The notes under the pieces: model-generated
The model's database searches: none
What the model was told of the DNA's origin: nothing
Seen by the model: only the letters and a program-made list of their open reading frames with translations
Shown here: positions 46,091 to 56,692 of the stretch, piece by piece
Layout of the letters: the number at the start of each line of letters is the position of its first letter
Position numbering within the stretch: the first letter of the stretch is position 1
DNA from: Symbiodinium natans
Lineage: Eukaryota > Sar > Dinophyceae > Suessiales > Symbiodiniaceae
Length of the DNA stretch: 64,000 nucleotides
Direction: 5' to 3'
NCBI GenBank assembly: GCA_905221605.1
Contig: CAJNDS010000613.1
Location: 121,001 to 185,000 of the forward strand
Program-made: the position numbers and the translations under genes

Positions 46091-46756
46091 TTCCCAAACT
46101 TTCCAATCCAACCCTGACGATAAGCCACTACAAGCACTTGGCTCTACAGGCGGAAAGCTGAAGCCCTAATCCCTAAAAACCCTACGAACTAAAACGAACA
46201 AAACCCGGAACCCTCGAAACTTGAACAAACTTAAGGCCCTCAACTCTAGAAACCCCTTAGCCCCTAAAGACCCTAAGCCCCAAACTCTATAGCCCCAAGA
46301 AGATCCGTCCTGGGGAGCCTGACCTGCATTTCGGCTGCGCCTGCCCTGTGGGACGACTTCCTTCAGGACCAGGACGGCTGCATTGCATCAGGTTGCGGTT
46401 TGGGGTTGTCTAAGGCTTCGGGTTTAGGGTTTAGGGTTTAGGGTTTAGGGTTTAAGGCTCAGGGCTTGGGGGTTTTGTCAGAGGGTTTGGGGATGAAACT
46501 GGGGTGGAGATTTGTTTCTCGACCTTGTTTTTTGATATTCCTTTTTTGCGAATTTTGTTTGTGGGCCATTTGCTTGGTGTTCTAGGAAAACTCATGAATT
46601 TTCTTCTCTAGGAAACCCCTTGCGCTCTGGATTTTTTAAGTTCCTAGCAACTTCTCTTCTGCGCATCAAGCTTAACAAAGTGGGGGTTGGGGAGGGGGAG
46701 GGGTGAGCGCAGCTTGGAAATTGCTTTCGTTCGTCTCTGTTTCGATTCTTCCATCA

Positions 46757-46837
46757 CCCCAAGGGCCCATGGTACCTAAAGAGGGACTACTTGGGCCTTA
46801 AAGTGCTTCCTAGAAAGGGTCTTTGGGGCCAAAGCAT
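46757..46837. repeat. Family G dispersed repeat, copy 1
   Basis: CCCCAAGGGCCCATGGTACCTA...CTTGGGCCTTAAAGTGCTTCC...GTCTTTGGGG. Related to 56693-56800, with the inner part reversed. Confidence 0.55.
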
Positions 46838-47616
46838 ATAATGTTTAGGGCTTAGGGTTTAGGGTTTAGGGTTAGGGGTTTAGGGTTTAGGGTTTAATAA
46901 TAAGGTACATGAACCCTTAGGGCTAATCCTTCTTTGTCATTTTCTTCATTCTCTTCTTCCTGGATCCAGGCCTTCTCTCCTCGAGAACGTAGAGGTTTTC
47001 CTATTTAACCTAAACCCTAAACCCTCAACTTTAAAAGTAGAGAAAAACAGAGGATGTCCTGCTAAAAATATCGAAAAGATTTTCTTCCTCCAACAAAAAC
47101 AAGAAAGTAGAGGTTTTCACATTTCCTACCCTCCCCAACCCTTCCAAACCATTCGCGACACAAAGTCCGCGACAAATACGCCCTCCATCAAATTCTGGGA
47201 GCTTAGAGGGGGTTATCATAGCTTCGTTGGGGGCAGCCCTTTTTTTTGGGGGGGTGACGGGGTGAGGGGAGAGATTTTGGGGGATTTGGGAGATCTTGTG
47301 AGCATATGGGTTGGGGGTAAAAGAGGAGTCATAGCAAGGGATAGGGCGGCTTTGTGTCAAAGTTTGGGGTGGGGTCTTGTGAGGTTCCGTCCGGGAAATC
47401 TGTGCCAGTTCTGCGGAACACAGAACTCTTTCAAAAACCCTAACGGCCTAAAACCTAAATGACCTAAACCCTAAACCCCAAACCCTAAACCCTAAACCCT
47501 AAACCCTGGAGACCACTGGGTTCCTAAATTCTACGCGGCGGGGTCTCCCATTCCCAAGAGGTTTGAAGTTTGGGGTTTATGCAGGCTTAAGGCGCAGAAT
47601 TCTAAGGTTCCAAGTA

Positions 47617-47755
47617 CGGGCCCTGAATTTGGGCCCCTTGTTGTATAGCCCCTTTATACACTAGAAGTAGTAAAGGCCCATACATCCGAGCCCTATACAC
47701 AAGGGTAAGGGACCATACTAGGGGCCCATGGTTTCACCCTTAGAAGAATTCAGAA
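47617..47755. repeat. Family F dispersed repeat, copy 1
   Basis: TTGTTGTATAGCCCCTTTATACACT...CATACATCCGAGCCCTATACACAAGGGTAAGGGACCATA...GGGCCCATGGTTTC, similar over its length to 48732-48853. Confidence 0.65.
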
Positions 47756-47806
47756 AAGTCTAGGGTTTAGGGTTTAGGGTTTAGGGTGTAGGGTTTAGGG
47801 CTAGGG

Positions 47807-47876
47807 CTTCGTAGCCGCCAAATGCGGGGTGTCAACGCCGGCTCCTGGCTGCCCACAACGTCCCACGTGTCAGGGC
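47807..47876 (-). CDS. Unassigned exon
   Basis: GGCAG|GC CCT GAC ACG TGG... reads PDTWDVVGSQEPALTPRIW, then RLR. G/C-ending codons. Confidence 0.4.
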
Positions 47877-48569
47877 CTGCCAGGGCTCATCGCGCCATCT
47901 TCAGGGTTTAGGGTTTAGGGTGTGGGGTTTAGTGTTTCGGGTTTCTAGGGTTTAGGGTTTCTAGGGTTTAGGGTTTAGGGTTTAGGGTTGAGGGTTGAGG
48001 GTTTTAGGTGTCTGGGGATGCTGCTCGAGGAGTTTGAGCCGAAATACTAGAATGGGGTGAGGGGTTCAGGGTTGAGGCTTATCGCTTAAGCCACACTGAT
48101 GAGAAAACCACGTGATTTTGTGCATCCATATTCTGGTACGTTAGTTCGGGGTTACTGCGTGCGTGGGTGCGTGGGTGCGCGGGGGCGTTGGGGGGTTTGG
48201 TGCATTGGCGCGTGGGTGCGTGGGTGTGTGGGTGCGTGTGTGACTGCCTGCGTGCATGAGTGCGAGGGTGCAGGGTCTTGGAGATGCTAGGCAAAGCGGG
48301 GGAGCAGGCTTTTTGGAACAGATCCCTTAACTGCGAAACTGAAAGAAAAGTAAGCCCTTGATCTTCGTTCAGGTGTCCTTCAAAATATCAAACGGGCTTG
48401 CGCAAAACGAATATTGAGCCTTTTGCCTTCGGTCACCTGTCCAGTCAAAATTGGATAACCCATATATACACCCCTCTACCCAACCCTAAACCTTAAAACC
48501 TTAAACCCTAAACCCTAAAACCCTAAAACCCTAAAACCCTAAAACCCTAAACCCTAAACCCTAAACGGC

Positions 48570-48618
48570 CTTGGCCGCCGGCTTGCGGGTTCGCCTGTGC
48601 CTCGGCCAATGCCAAGGC
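48570..48618 (-). CDS. Unassigned Ala/Gln-rich exon
   Basis: ACCCAG|GCC TTG GCA... reads ALALAEAQANPQAGGQ; the frame is open upstream as VCLVTQ. The other strand is less convincing. Confidence 0.4.
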
Positions 48619-48731
48619 CTGGGTCACCAAGCACACGGTTTGGGGTTTAGGGTTTAGGGTTTAGGGTTTAGGGTTTGGGGTTTGGGGTTTGGGGTTTAGG
48701 GTTTAGGGTTTGGCGGAAGTCAGCATGGGCT

Positions 48732-48853
48732 CTTTTTTTGAGTCCCTTGTTATGTAGCCCTCATATACACTCTATATGACAAGGGCCCATACTTCAGAGC
48801 GCTATGAAGAAGGGTAAGGGGCCATGCTTTGGGCCCATGGTTCCAACCTTACA
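48732..48853. repeat. Family F dispersed repeat, copy 2
   Basis: CTTGTTATGTAGCCCTCATATACACT...ACAAGGGCCCATACTTCAGAGCGCTATGAAGAAGGGTAAGGGGCCATG. It lies 1.1 kb from copy 1 in the same orientation. Confidence 0.65.
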
Positions 48854-48930
48854 CTTAGGGTTTAGGGTTTAGGGTTTAGGGTTTAGGGTTTAGGGTTTAG
48901 GGTTTAGGGTTTCGGGTTTAGGGTTTAGGG
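48848..48930 (+). repeat. TTTAGGG array
   Basis: About 12 copies directly abutting the family F copy. Confidence 0.95.
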
Positions 48931-49045
48931 TGCGGGGTTCGTGGCTTGGGCTTCTTTTGGGCTCCTGTTGCCGTAGGTTTCTTTAGGGTCCCTTTTGTAA
49001 TTAGGCTCTGAGCTGCTGTAAAAGTTTCAAGTGTCGGGTCTGAGG

Positions 49046-49320
49046 GGTTTAGGGTTTAGGGTTTGTTTAGGGTTTAGGGTTTAGGGTTTAGGGTTTAGGG
49101 TTTAGGGTTTAGGGTTTAGGGTTTAGGGTCGAGGTTTTAGGGTTTAGGGTTACCGAAAACGGGACCGTGATGTAGAGAAGTGGCCATCGTTCCTTGCTTC
49201 TGTGCTTGAGGTTGAGGGGTTTAGGGTTTAGGGTTTAGGGTTTAGGGTTTAGGGTTTAGGGTTTAGGGTTTAGGGTTTAGGGTGTAGGGTTTAGGGTTTA
49301 GGGTTTGGGGTTTGGGGCTT
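49046..49320 (+). repeat. TTTAGGG arrays around an exon-like segment
   Basis: Two arrays (49046-49152 and 49216-49320) flank a 46-bp island, 49154-49199, with AG acceptor and GT donor (TTTTCG|GTAACCC); it may encode SKERWPLLYITVPF on the minus strand. Confidence 0.85.
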
Positions 49321-49830
49321 AGGGTTTACACTTCGGGATGTCGGGTTCAAGGAGTTGAGGCTTTGGGAGGTTTGCGGTTTAGGTTCACAAGGGAAAGAGC
49401 AATAAGACAAGGAGATCCCCAGGGCCCAAAACGGCACGAAGTAGGGATATTTATATGTACATATATATATATATTATATAATGTGTAAACTTTGCACCCC
49501 AAGCAGGCATTCCAAACCCTAAATGCTAAACCCTTGACACTTGGAGCCCGATAGGATTCAAGACAATAGTCGAAGCTTACAACACTTGAGAGTCGACATG
49601 CCAGACTATGACTGCAGAGCACCTGCGCGACATGTGAGGGTTCAGGGTTTAGGGTTTATGGGGTTTACAGGGTTTTTAGGGTTTACAGGGTTTTTAGGGG
49701 GTTTACAGGGTTTATAGGGTTTATGGGGTTTATAGGGTTTATAGGGTTTGTAGGGTTTATAGGGTGATAGGGTTTAGGTTTAGGGACATGCCCGATGTTG
49801 AAAGTGAGCTGAATATTCAAAACACAGAGC

Positions 49831-49968
49831 ATGGACAATGGAATGGCATTTCAGAGGACAAGTACAATAGTTCAAGACTCATCGGGTGAAGAAGCATATC
49901 AACATAGAGATCCAGGTATGCCATTAGCAAAATACATTCAAGACGAAAGCTGCCCTGATATTTGTTGA
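49831..49968 (+). CDS. Possible 45-codon open frame
   Basis: ATG GAC AAT GGA... to TGA; reads MDNGMAFQRTSTIVQDSSG, then EEAYQHRDPGMPLAKYIQ. Codon ends are A/T-rich, unlike the exons on the other strand. Could be chance. Confidence 0.2.
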   Translation: MDNGMAFQRTSTIVQDSSGEEAYQHRDPGMPLAKYIQDESCPDIC

Positions 49969-50488
49969 ACGATCAAGGTGATTTAGACGGCGTGCACAAT
50001 ACCAAGACCACATAGATGCCATTGGTCCTGCTCATGGACTCAACGCTGCTTTCGTACACACACACACACATTCTACAAGCTCATGTACTGCGTACAAGAA
50101 AAAGCTTCCAAACCCTAAACCCTAAACCCCTAAACGTATATCTCACATGTGCAAACGAGCTCATAGAGAACACTGGTTGGCTTTCTTTAGGACTTAAGGT
50201 TCAGGGAGCAGAGTTCAGGTTCAGGGTTTAGGGTTAAACCCTAAACCCTAAACCCTAAACCCTAAACCCTAAACGAGTTTATGGTTTGGGGTTTATGGAG
50301 CTTAGGCTTCAGGGAGTTTGGGGTTCAAGCAAATCTTGGGCTGAAGGGGCCCATCGATCCGGGGGTGTTTTGGACTTCCTGGGTTTGCAGGGTTCAGGGT
50401 TTAGGGCTTCGAAGGGTTTTCAGGTGTAGGGCTTACGTGACTTGCTTACTGTGATGTTTGAAGGAAGTCACTTTGGGTAGTTCTCTAA

Positions 50489-50669
50489 AATCCGCCGAGG
50501 CCTCGGGCCGAAGGTGTATAGGTTGTCAGAACAGGCACCGCCCTCCAAATCCTCCCCCCAAGCCCAAAGCCACTTTTCGGCCCCCTTTTTTTGCTTCAAA
50601 TGGGTACCCCCCCCAGGAGAGGAGGGTCCGCAAGCGGATGTCTCGCCAGGACCAGAGGCAGTTGCAGCC
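50489..50669. repeat. Long dispersed repeat, copy 1
   Basis: AATCCGCCGAGGCCTCGGGC...CAGAGGCAGTTGCAGCC. Matches 63843-64000 in the same orientation with small indels. Confidence 0.85.
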
Positions 50670-50734
50670 CATCCCAGCAGGGCGCCCCCCGTTTTTCGCT
50701 TCCCACACCGCCCCCCCACTCAAAACCCCCCCCT

Positions 50735-50880
50735 CCGCCCCCCTTCCCCCCCCCCCCCCCCCCCCTCCAGGTACCCCCCTTACCCCCCCCCCTACCCCCC
50801 CCCCCACCCCCTACCCCCCCCCCACCCCTTCGCCAGCAGGGGCCCCCGTTGTTCCCCCACCCCCCCCCCCCCCAACCCCC

Positions 50881-50933
<53 letters not shown>

Positions 50934-50935
50934 AC
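50735..50935 (+). repeat. Poly-C-rich tract
   Basis: About 200 bp of C runs broken by A and T. Frames across it encode poly-Pro or poly-Gly and are artefacts. Confidence 0.9.
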
Positions 50936-51665
50936 CCTTCCCTTAAACCTTAAGGGGCCTGGCTCAACCCTACGATCACTCCAAGCCGAACCCTAAACCC
51001 AAAAAAACCCTCAACCCCAAAGCGTGAACCTTGAGCCCTAAACTAACCCTCAACCCCAAACCCCAAACCATAAACCATAAACCCGGAACCCTCAACCCTC
51101 AACCCTCAACCCTCAACCCAACCCTTATTGCTTGGGGTCGAGCGACTTGGGCGCTGCGGAATCACCATGCTCACGCGGATGCGCTGAGCCGGGCCGAGGC
51201 GGGTCGCGTAGCTTTAAAATTAGGGTCCTTTTTTGGGTGCCCAAAATAGCACGGCACCCTAAAAAGGACTTCAAGCGGGGCCCTGAGTTAGAGCAACGAG
51301 TCTTTCGGCAACGCAGGCGTGGACGCATGAAGGTACCGCTCGATGTGGCAGCCCGCCGACTGCTCGACACCTAGGGCCCCCTTACTACACTAGGTATAGT
51401 TAAGGGACTTATAACCTAGGTTAGGATTCTTACAACCCAATTTGGGGCAGTTCTAAGTCTGCTTATTACTTGGGGGGCCACCCCCCCTTGTAGACCCCTA
51501 GTCGTAGTTCCTTGTTGGTGGTCCTACTTTTCCTGTGTCATATGTTGTATTATACTAACCAAAAAAACACACCGCGAGGTGTAGTACCACTAGTTGGATG
51601 TCTATGCAAGAACCTTGATCTACGGGCGAATTTCCGCCGAAAAAAAAATGCACACACACCAGCGC
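50936..51665. other. Downstream flank of the WSHSW gene
   Basis: Degenerate CCCTAAA to 51125. 51125-51375 is GC-rich and open on both strands; a + frame ends RMKVPLDVAARRLLDT. 51376-51665 shows no convincing exon. Confidence 0.3.
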
Positions 51666-54600
51666 TCAAAGACTCGTTCGAGTCGGAGCAGCTGGATCTT
51701 CGGCTGAGGGTGCCGGATTTGGTCCCCCGCTAGGATCTTGGGACATCTCAATAGCAGGTAGGCGACGCCACAGACCGAGGGTAACGGCACCCATCACAAT
51801 CAGCTGCGCCGAGTTCGCAGGCACCCAGTTCCCGAAGTTATCGGACGAAAGTTGGTGAAGAGCTAGCTCGCACGAGAAGTAGGCCCCAAAAAGCAGCGAC
51901 CCTACCTTGAGCGTTGTCACTGTCTCTAACGTCGCCGACTAGAGCAAGAACTAGTTTTGGTACAGCAGACCTAGAAAATGTGTGCCAACGACGATACAGC
52001 TGCGGCCACGAGAGCAGCAGAAAGCAGCCACTGCGCCCACATGCTGTGCCCAATGTTGCGGACTCTGTAAGCCAGGCGAAGCAGAATCAGAGCAAAACTT
52101 GGAACCACGCAGAAGAGATAAGTTGCAGCTGCAAGCGTCACCTCCAGCACTGCGGTATGACTGTTGAGATGGCCGAGCGTGTCCAATACGGCAAATGCAA
52201 CTGGGCTTGCCGCCTGCACGATGCGCCAGTATGAGAACGCCTGATTTGCTAGCTGGTAGACCAAAGCTTTCCTTGGTAGCCCAGTCAGGGCACCCTGTTT
52301 TTGGGGTTGGTTATTTCATAAGGGATTTCCCTAACCAAAAAAAGGGTAAAGGGTACCACTGGGCTACCAAGTTTCAAAAGCCGGCTCCGAACGTGAGACT
52401 CGAACTTTGACACCGACCCGAACCAAGCAGAAATGCACCGAAGTAGGATGACGCGGTCGCACATCACTGCGTCACCGTCGGCATTCACGTGGCCGCGGAC
52501 ACAGCAAGAACACGAGGACTGTTGAACAGTGAAATGACGGACTTGATGTTGAACCACATCAATACTTCGACAGTGCTGAATCACGACACGGGCAAGAAGC
52601 AGCAGGCATGGGAACGCCGTTGCGCATACGAAGATTCCACTCCAAGGATACAGCGGCAGGCCCGTGCACAACAATGTAAGCATGAGCACACTGAGACCGA
52701 GGTGGCCCACAACAAACGCGGGGCCTGTAAACACCGGGCAAACCCGCACAGACTCCTCCGCGCCATGCCCTTTGCTGTGAAAGAAACCTGCCATCTCCTT
52801 ACTGCGACTGCAATGTCAAAGTCGGAACCCTGGAAAAAGGAAAACTGGTGAGCCTGCGTTTCTTAAGGCATTCGTCCATCGTACAGTACCGAAGCAATAG
52901 TACCCTATAAAGATGCCTACAGTTTTAGATGCTGTCGCCTTTAATCCAAACTTGCAACGTCTTTCCACAAAGCACGGGGTGTCGAACACACACCACAATC
53001 TCGTGATCCATGTCTCATCCCACAGGATGAGAAGCGACTGTGAGCCTTTGAGCAAAGGGTTTCAGGTTTAGGGTTTAGGGTTCAGGGTTCAGGGTTCAGG
53101 GTTCAGGGTTCAGGGTTTAGGGTTTAGGGTTTAGTGTTTAGGGTTTAGGCTTTAGGGTTTAGGGCTCGGGCTTCGACTTGGGGTATGTGCTGCACTAGAA
53201 ATTTCGGTGGTGCATAAGATCGGACAAAAGGTGATAGCCGCGTTGACGCATAAGCAACCACTTCCCTACTTCCCTAGTGAGAACCAGCCAGTCTCTTGTC
53301 TTGAGGTTTTGACTTCTTCTTCGGTTGCTATTGCAACTCTTGATACTGCTGATGATCTTGCTGATACTGTTGTGTTGATACAGTAGAATATCACAAGACG
53401 TTTTTGATATGCCCTAAATGCTAGACACAAGACATCCCATTTGTACCCAGACAAAAAGTAGGGAGTCCCGCAAGACAAAACCCAAGTACAAAATTCTGCT
53501 TTTGGTCGCGAAAGAAGCATCTCAGAAATGCACCCATGCCTGGGATCGGGTCACGGAAGGAACCCTAAACCCTAAACCCTAAACCCTAAACCCTAAACCC
53601 TACACCCTACACCCTAAACCCTAAGCCCTAAACCCTAAACCCGAACCTTAGGACCTAAGAGCAGCCCTGAACCTGGCCCTGGCAATGCCCTGGTCGGCTT
53701 TGCCCCTTGATGCACAAAAAAAGACCTAAGCTTCTCAAGTCCCAAAGCACAGTGAGGATAACGCCTCGACATCTTAAACTCTATAAGCCCTAAGCCCTAA
53801 ACCCTAAACCCTAAACCCCTTAAAGGAAAAGGCCAGGGCACTAACCAGGGAGGCAGCTTTCAGCACTTCGTCTGTCTGGCTGATGCAGGCGAGATCAAGG
53901 AAAGCCAGCCTCCTCGGGTTCATAGGGTTTAGGGTTTAGGTTTAGGGTTTGGGGTTTAGGGTTTAGGGCTTTAGGGATGTTATCGTGATTTTGGGATGTT
54001 GCGGCCACATGAACACATGTCCGTGACCACTCGTGAGCATTCATTGGATCAATTTCTCAACGAATCTATGAGTTCCACTTAACTGCTCACGAAAAGTGCC
54101 GTGTTGGTGCCGTGCGTTGACCTATACAAATGACACCAGTGACTCATCAAATGCTATGGCTACAGCCCATGGGTAGTAAAGAATGCTTATACATGATATA
54201 TACATACATATATATAGATATAGATATAGATATAGATATAGATATAGAAATAGATATAGATATAGATATAGATATAGATATATGCGCGAGCTATTTCTAT
54301 GCAAAAGAACTCCGTCAAACTCCCCTCTTGGAAGGAGCAAATGCTGCCAACTTTTGTGCAAGTCCAGTGCCTGCAACTGAGGACGCGTGCATGTTCGCAG
54401 AGATTACGGCATTCCATGCAGGACACAGGACCTGCCTTGCTCAAGGAAGTCTATTGCCCTGCTAGTCGGGCCTGTGTGCATCTTCGCCGAGACCTAGTCG
54501 AATCTTCGCCAAGATTTCATATGGGGGTGTCAGAAATTCGGGGTACCTTATTGGGGTCCTTATTATACGGGAATCTTACTATTGGGTCCGCTATTTTAGG

Positions 54601-56023
54601 GTGTAGGGTTTAGGCTTAGGGGTACCTTACTGGGGTCCTTGTTATAAAGGAATCCTAATATTTGGGTGTCTTTCTTAGGAGTCTCCTGTTTTCGTCAACT
54701 CACATATGCCTTTGTCTTGAGTTTTTGCAAACAACAAGCATGCATCGTCCCCCAGCTCCAGCAAGATCGGAAGACTTACCCGCTAAGATCAGCACAAAGC
54801 CCCCCATAGATCACAGAGTTTTCAATAAGTCAGTTGCCTCAAGCCCTAAACCGCCCAAAAAAGTCTGGCCCGCATCGGTGCATACGCGAAAGATCAGAGG
54901 AAGTCACCCCACCGACAATTTTTGATCAGCGCAAACCAAATCTCCGTATCACATCATGTCCAATGAGGGTAAGCCCTACCTACATGCGCGGCCACTGATG
55001 CTTCGGAGTTTCTTGAATTTTTTATCGCGTTGGTCCAGCAGCTTTTAAATAGACAGGCATCAACACACCCAAACCTTTACGAGAGCGCGCTGCTGTCTGA
55101 AAGTACAAAACAGTATCATCGTTATTGGACCCTCCCTGGGTGCAAACTGGCGTCCTACTCTGCCATAGGAAAAGGGTCACGTAGTAGCCGAGGGTGCTGG
55201 CTATGGCGCAGCTTGCATTTGCTGGCCCAGCACCGTGATGTACTGGCAAGAAGCCTGCCAAACCTAAGGAGAAAGCTCCCAGGGCACAGAGAGAGGCAGC
55301 CACAAACGCCGGAAAGCCATTGTTCAGGGAGAGGATGTTGACATACTTGAGCCAGGACCTGGTGCGCCAGCTATGAGACCAGAACTCATCCAGATGCTCA
55401 TCCGCCACCTCGCCTAGGTTGGCGATTTTTGAGGGTTTGCAGTATTCAGGGCTTGGGACGAAGTACGACAAAAACCCTGAACACTAAACCACAGCTACCT
55501 CAAGGGCCTACCCAGTTGCTGAGGCCATAGAACATCTTCCGCTCTCCGGCCAACCACTTGCACGGCATGCACTGCAACACTCGAAAAATGGGGATCCCTC
55601 GCACAATGTCGGGGCTGGCGGCTTTCCTTACTGGCTGACTTGTCTCAGGGTTGAGGACTCAGTAGAAAGGGGAAACCTTGGTACGGGGATGGTACACAAA
55701 GCTAGGATGGCCCTTAGAAGCCTCTGACAAATATTCCGAAATATGATCCTCTTAAACCCAGTGAGGGAAAATATCAAAAGCCCCGAGGGCCTACCCAAAA
55801 AAAGCGTAAAGCTTTCCAGCTCAGCACTTCAGTTCTCTACTTTGGAGTCGAGCCAAAACCCTAAACCCTAAATCCTAAACCCCAGACCCTAATAGTACTC
55901 CAAAACCCAGAGTTTCATCTGCTCAATGTAGCCTTTGACGAACTGAAGCTCCGAGGAGTCCTCCGGCCACTCGGCGAGGTCACAAGGAGCTCCCACTACG
56001 ACTTCCAAGCCGCAACCGGCCAT
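51666..56023 (-). CDS. Polytopic membrane protein, WSHSW family (multi-exon)
   Basis: Minus-strand exons read, in order: 56023-~55892 (MAGCGLEVVVGAPCDLAEW, possible start), 55614-55512 (PDIVRGIPIFRVLQCMPCKW...YGLSNW), ~55430-55110 (EVADEHLDEFWSHSWRTRSW, then two hydrophobic segments), ~53915-53850 (FLDLACISQTDEVLKAASL), ~53045-52840 (GSQSLLILWDETWITRLW, then CVFD), 52724-52368 (PAFVVGHLGLSVLMLTLL... C..CC, CDRVILLRCISAWFGSV), 52266-~51980 (VYQLANQAFSYWRIVQ and two membrane segments) and ~51910-51666 (TGA stop). From memory, large dinoflagellate families share DEFWSHSW, FLD..CI.QTD, LWD..W.TRLWCVFE and CDR..I..CI..WFGS. The 'LD..CI...RLWCVFE' part recalls TIR-like signalling domains; this is inference. 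Function unknown. The first two exons may belong to a neighbouring gene. Confidence 0.6.
51980..52266 (-). CDS. WSHSW-family exon (membrane segments)
   Basis: Starts G|CT TTG GTC TAC: reads LVYQLANQAFSYWRIVQ, then AASPVAFAVLDTL and hydrophobic runs VTLAAATYLFCVVPSFALI and WLLSAALVAAAVSSLA. It joins FESHVRSRLLKL|A in phase. Confidence 0.65.
52267..52367 (-). mobile_element. Introner-like family D element that is the whole intron
   Basis: Phase fixes the intron at G|GTAGCCCAGT...GGAAAG|CTTTGG, 101 bp. The element's terminal inverted repeats, CTTGGTAGCCCAGT and ACTGGGCTACCAAGG, sit at the splice sites, so donor and acceptor are made by the element. An inner inverted repeat (TTTTTTGGTTAG / CTAACC...) is also present. 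A copy lies at 14297-14402. Confidence 0.75.
52368..52724 (-). CDS. WSHSW-family exon (Cys motif and WFGSV)
   Basis: TTTACAG|GC CCC GCG TTT... reads PAFVVGHLGLSVLMLTLL, later SSCSCCVRGHVNADGD and CDRVILLRCISAWFGSVSKF, ending SRLLKL. Two membrane segments at its start. Confidence 0.65.
52840..53045 (-). CDS. WSHSW-family exon (RLWCVF motif)
   Basis: Reads GSQSLLILWDETWITRLWC, then VFDTPCFVERRCKFGLKA and a hydrophobic run. The acceptor is probably CTCAAAG|GC. The intron upstream is a TTTAGGG/TTCAGGG array (53062-53166). Confidence 0.6.
53850..53915 (-). CDS. WSHSW-family exon (CISQTD motif)
   Basis: GGAG|G CTG GCT TTC CTT... reads LAFLDLACISQTDEVLKAAS. It has the position and motif expected between WSHSW and RLWCVF. 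Boundaries approximate. Confidence 0.6.
54190..54290 (+). repeat. GATATA/TAGATA microsatellite
   Basis: About 16 TAGATA units. Open frames through it on both strands are artefacts. Confidence 0.95.
54540..54665 (+). repeat. Tandem duplication
   Basis: GGGGTACCTTA(T/C)TGGGGTCCTT(A/G)TTATA..GGAATC is present at 54540 and again at 54620, separated by a short TTTAGGG-like piece. Confidence 0.7.
55110..55430 (-). CDS. WSHSW-family exon (signature motif)
   Basis: Reads EVADEHLDEFWSHSWRTRSW, then LKYVNILSLNNGFPAFVAAS and hydrophobic segments ending VTLFLWQS. Acceptor probably CCTAG|GCGAGG; donor probably CAGA|GTAGG. Confidence 0.65.
55512..55614 (-). CDS. Exon upstream of the WSHSW exon
   Basis: CGCCAG|C CCC GAC ATT... 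reads PDIVRGIPIFRVLQCMPCKW, then LAGERKMFYGLSNW, with a canonical donor TGG|GTAGGC. Well-formed codons; probably the same gene. Confidence 0.6.
55721..55776. repeat. Family H dispersed repeat, copy 2
   Basis: CCTCTGACAAATATTCCGAA...AAACCCAGTGAGGGAAAAT resembles 34183-34240 (CCTCTGAAAGATATTCCTAC...AAACCCAATGAGGGAACAT) in the same orientation. Confidence 0.65.
55889..56023 (-). CDS. Start exon or small gene, 44 codons
   Basis: ATG at 56023 in the context TTGCGCCATGG; reads MAGCGLEVVVGAPCDLAEW, then PEDSSELQFVKGYIEQMKLW and a TAG stop. Codons end mostly in G/C. The acidic/amphipathic product could be an N-terminal exon of the WSHSW gene, with a donor before the stop. Confidence 0.5.
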   Translation of the reverse strand: MAGCGLEVVVGAPCDLAEWPEDSSELQFVKGYIEQMKLWVLEYY

Positions 56024-56039
56024 GGCGCAAAAGAAATAG

Positions 56040-56112
56040 GGTTTAGGGTTTAGGGTTTAGGGTTTAGGGTTTAGGGTTTAGGGTTTAGGGTTTAGGGTTT
56101 AGGGTTTAGGGC
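56040..56112 (+). repeat. TTTAGGG array
   Basis: Ten perfect copies directly upstream of the start exon. Confidence 0.95.
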
Positions 56113-56525
56113 AACTCTGCGTTGCCTGCTGCAGCGCAGGATGTTTGGGGAGGCACCAGTCTTCCCCAAAGGGTCCTAAGTACCTGTATAAGGGGGACAC
56201 CTACCCAAACCATAATAGTCATTCCCATTCTAGAAGCCGTACTTTCTACTATATAGGCACTTAGCACCCTGTGGGGTCTATGTGTTCAACACAGTTGCAC
56301 ATCGTTACTCTTAAAGTGCTGCCTAAAATGTACCAGTGGGTGAAACAGGTCGACCTCTGCTCCGTTTCATGGAGTTGCATCGGCTGCTGAGGCATCGAAG
56401 GTTTAGGGTTTAGGGATTCGGGTTTAGGGTTTAGGGTTTAGGGTTTAGGAATTCGGGTTTAGGGTTTAGGGATTCGGGTTTAGGGTTTAGGTTTTATGGA
56501 ACCCTTCATCGTTTCACAAGCAGGC

Positions 56526-56612
56526 TTGAGTCAACACGACGTTGGGAGGAGGCAGGCCGACACATCTGGCCAGCTCAGATATCACTTGCTGAACCTTATC
56601 TACTGGAGGAGC
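56526..56612 (-). CDS. Unassigned exon
   Basis: TTAAG|GCT CCT CCA... reads APPVDKVQQVISELARCVG, then LPPPNVVLTQ; GC donor CAA|GCCTGC. The + strand is also open (ESTRRWEEAGRHIWPAQ), but the minus product and splice sites look better. Confidence 0.5.
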
Positions 56613-56692
56613 CTTAATGATTAGAACAGGGTTTGAGAGGTTATTATAGTGTAATTATAAAGGGGCCGCTTCTACTTCTTGAACGAAGAAGC

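Noticed and set aside
48079-48294. His/Pro/Thr-rich protein and its antisense
   Set aside because: GTGCGTGG-type simple repeat, open on both strands.
50458-50996. Pro-rich protein frames of 120-162 codons
   Set aside because: They are translations of a poly-C tract in several frames at once.
51031-51249. Ty3/gypsy retrotransposon remnant from the string HADALSR
   Set aside because: Only one short motif, no reverse transcriptase or integrase signature nearby, and both strands are open.
52489-52851. 120-codon + strand gene
   Set aside because: It is the antisense of WSHSW-family exons, which have splice phase and family motifs.
54122-54444. Tyr/Asp/Leu-repeat proteins
   Set aside because: GATATA microsatellite translated in several frames.
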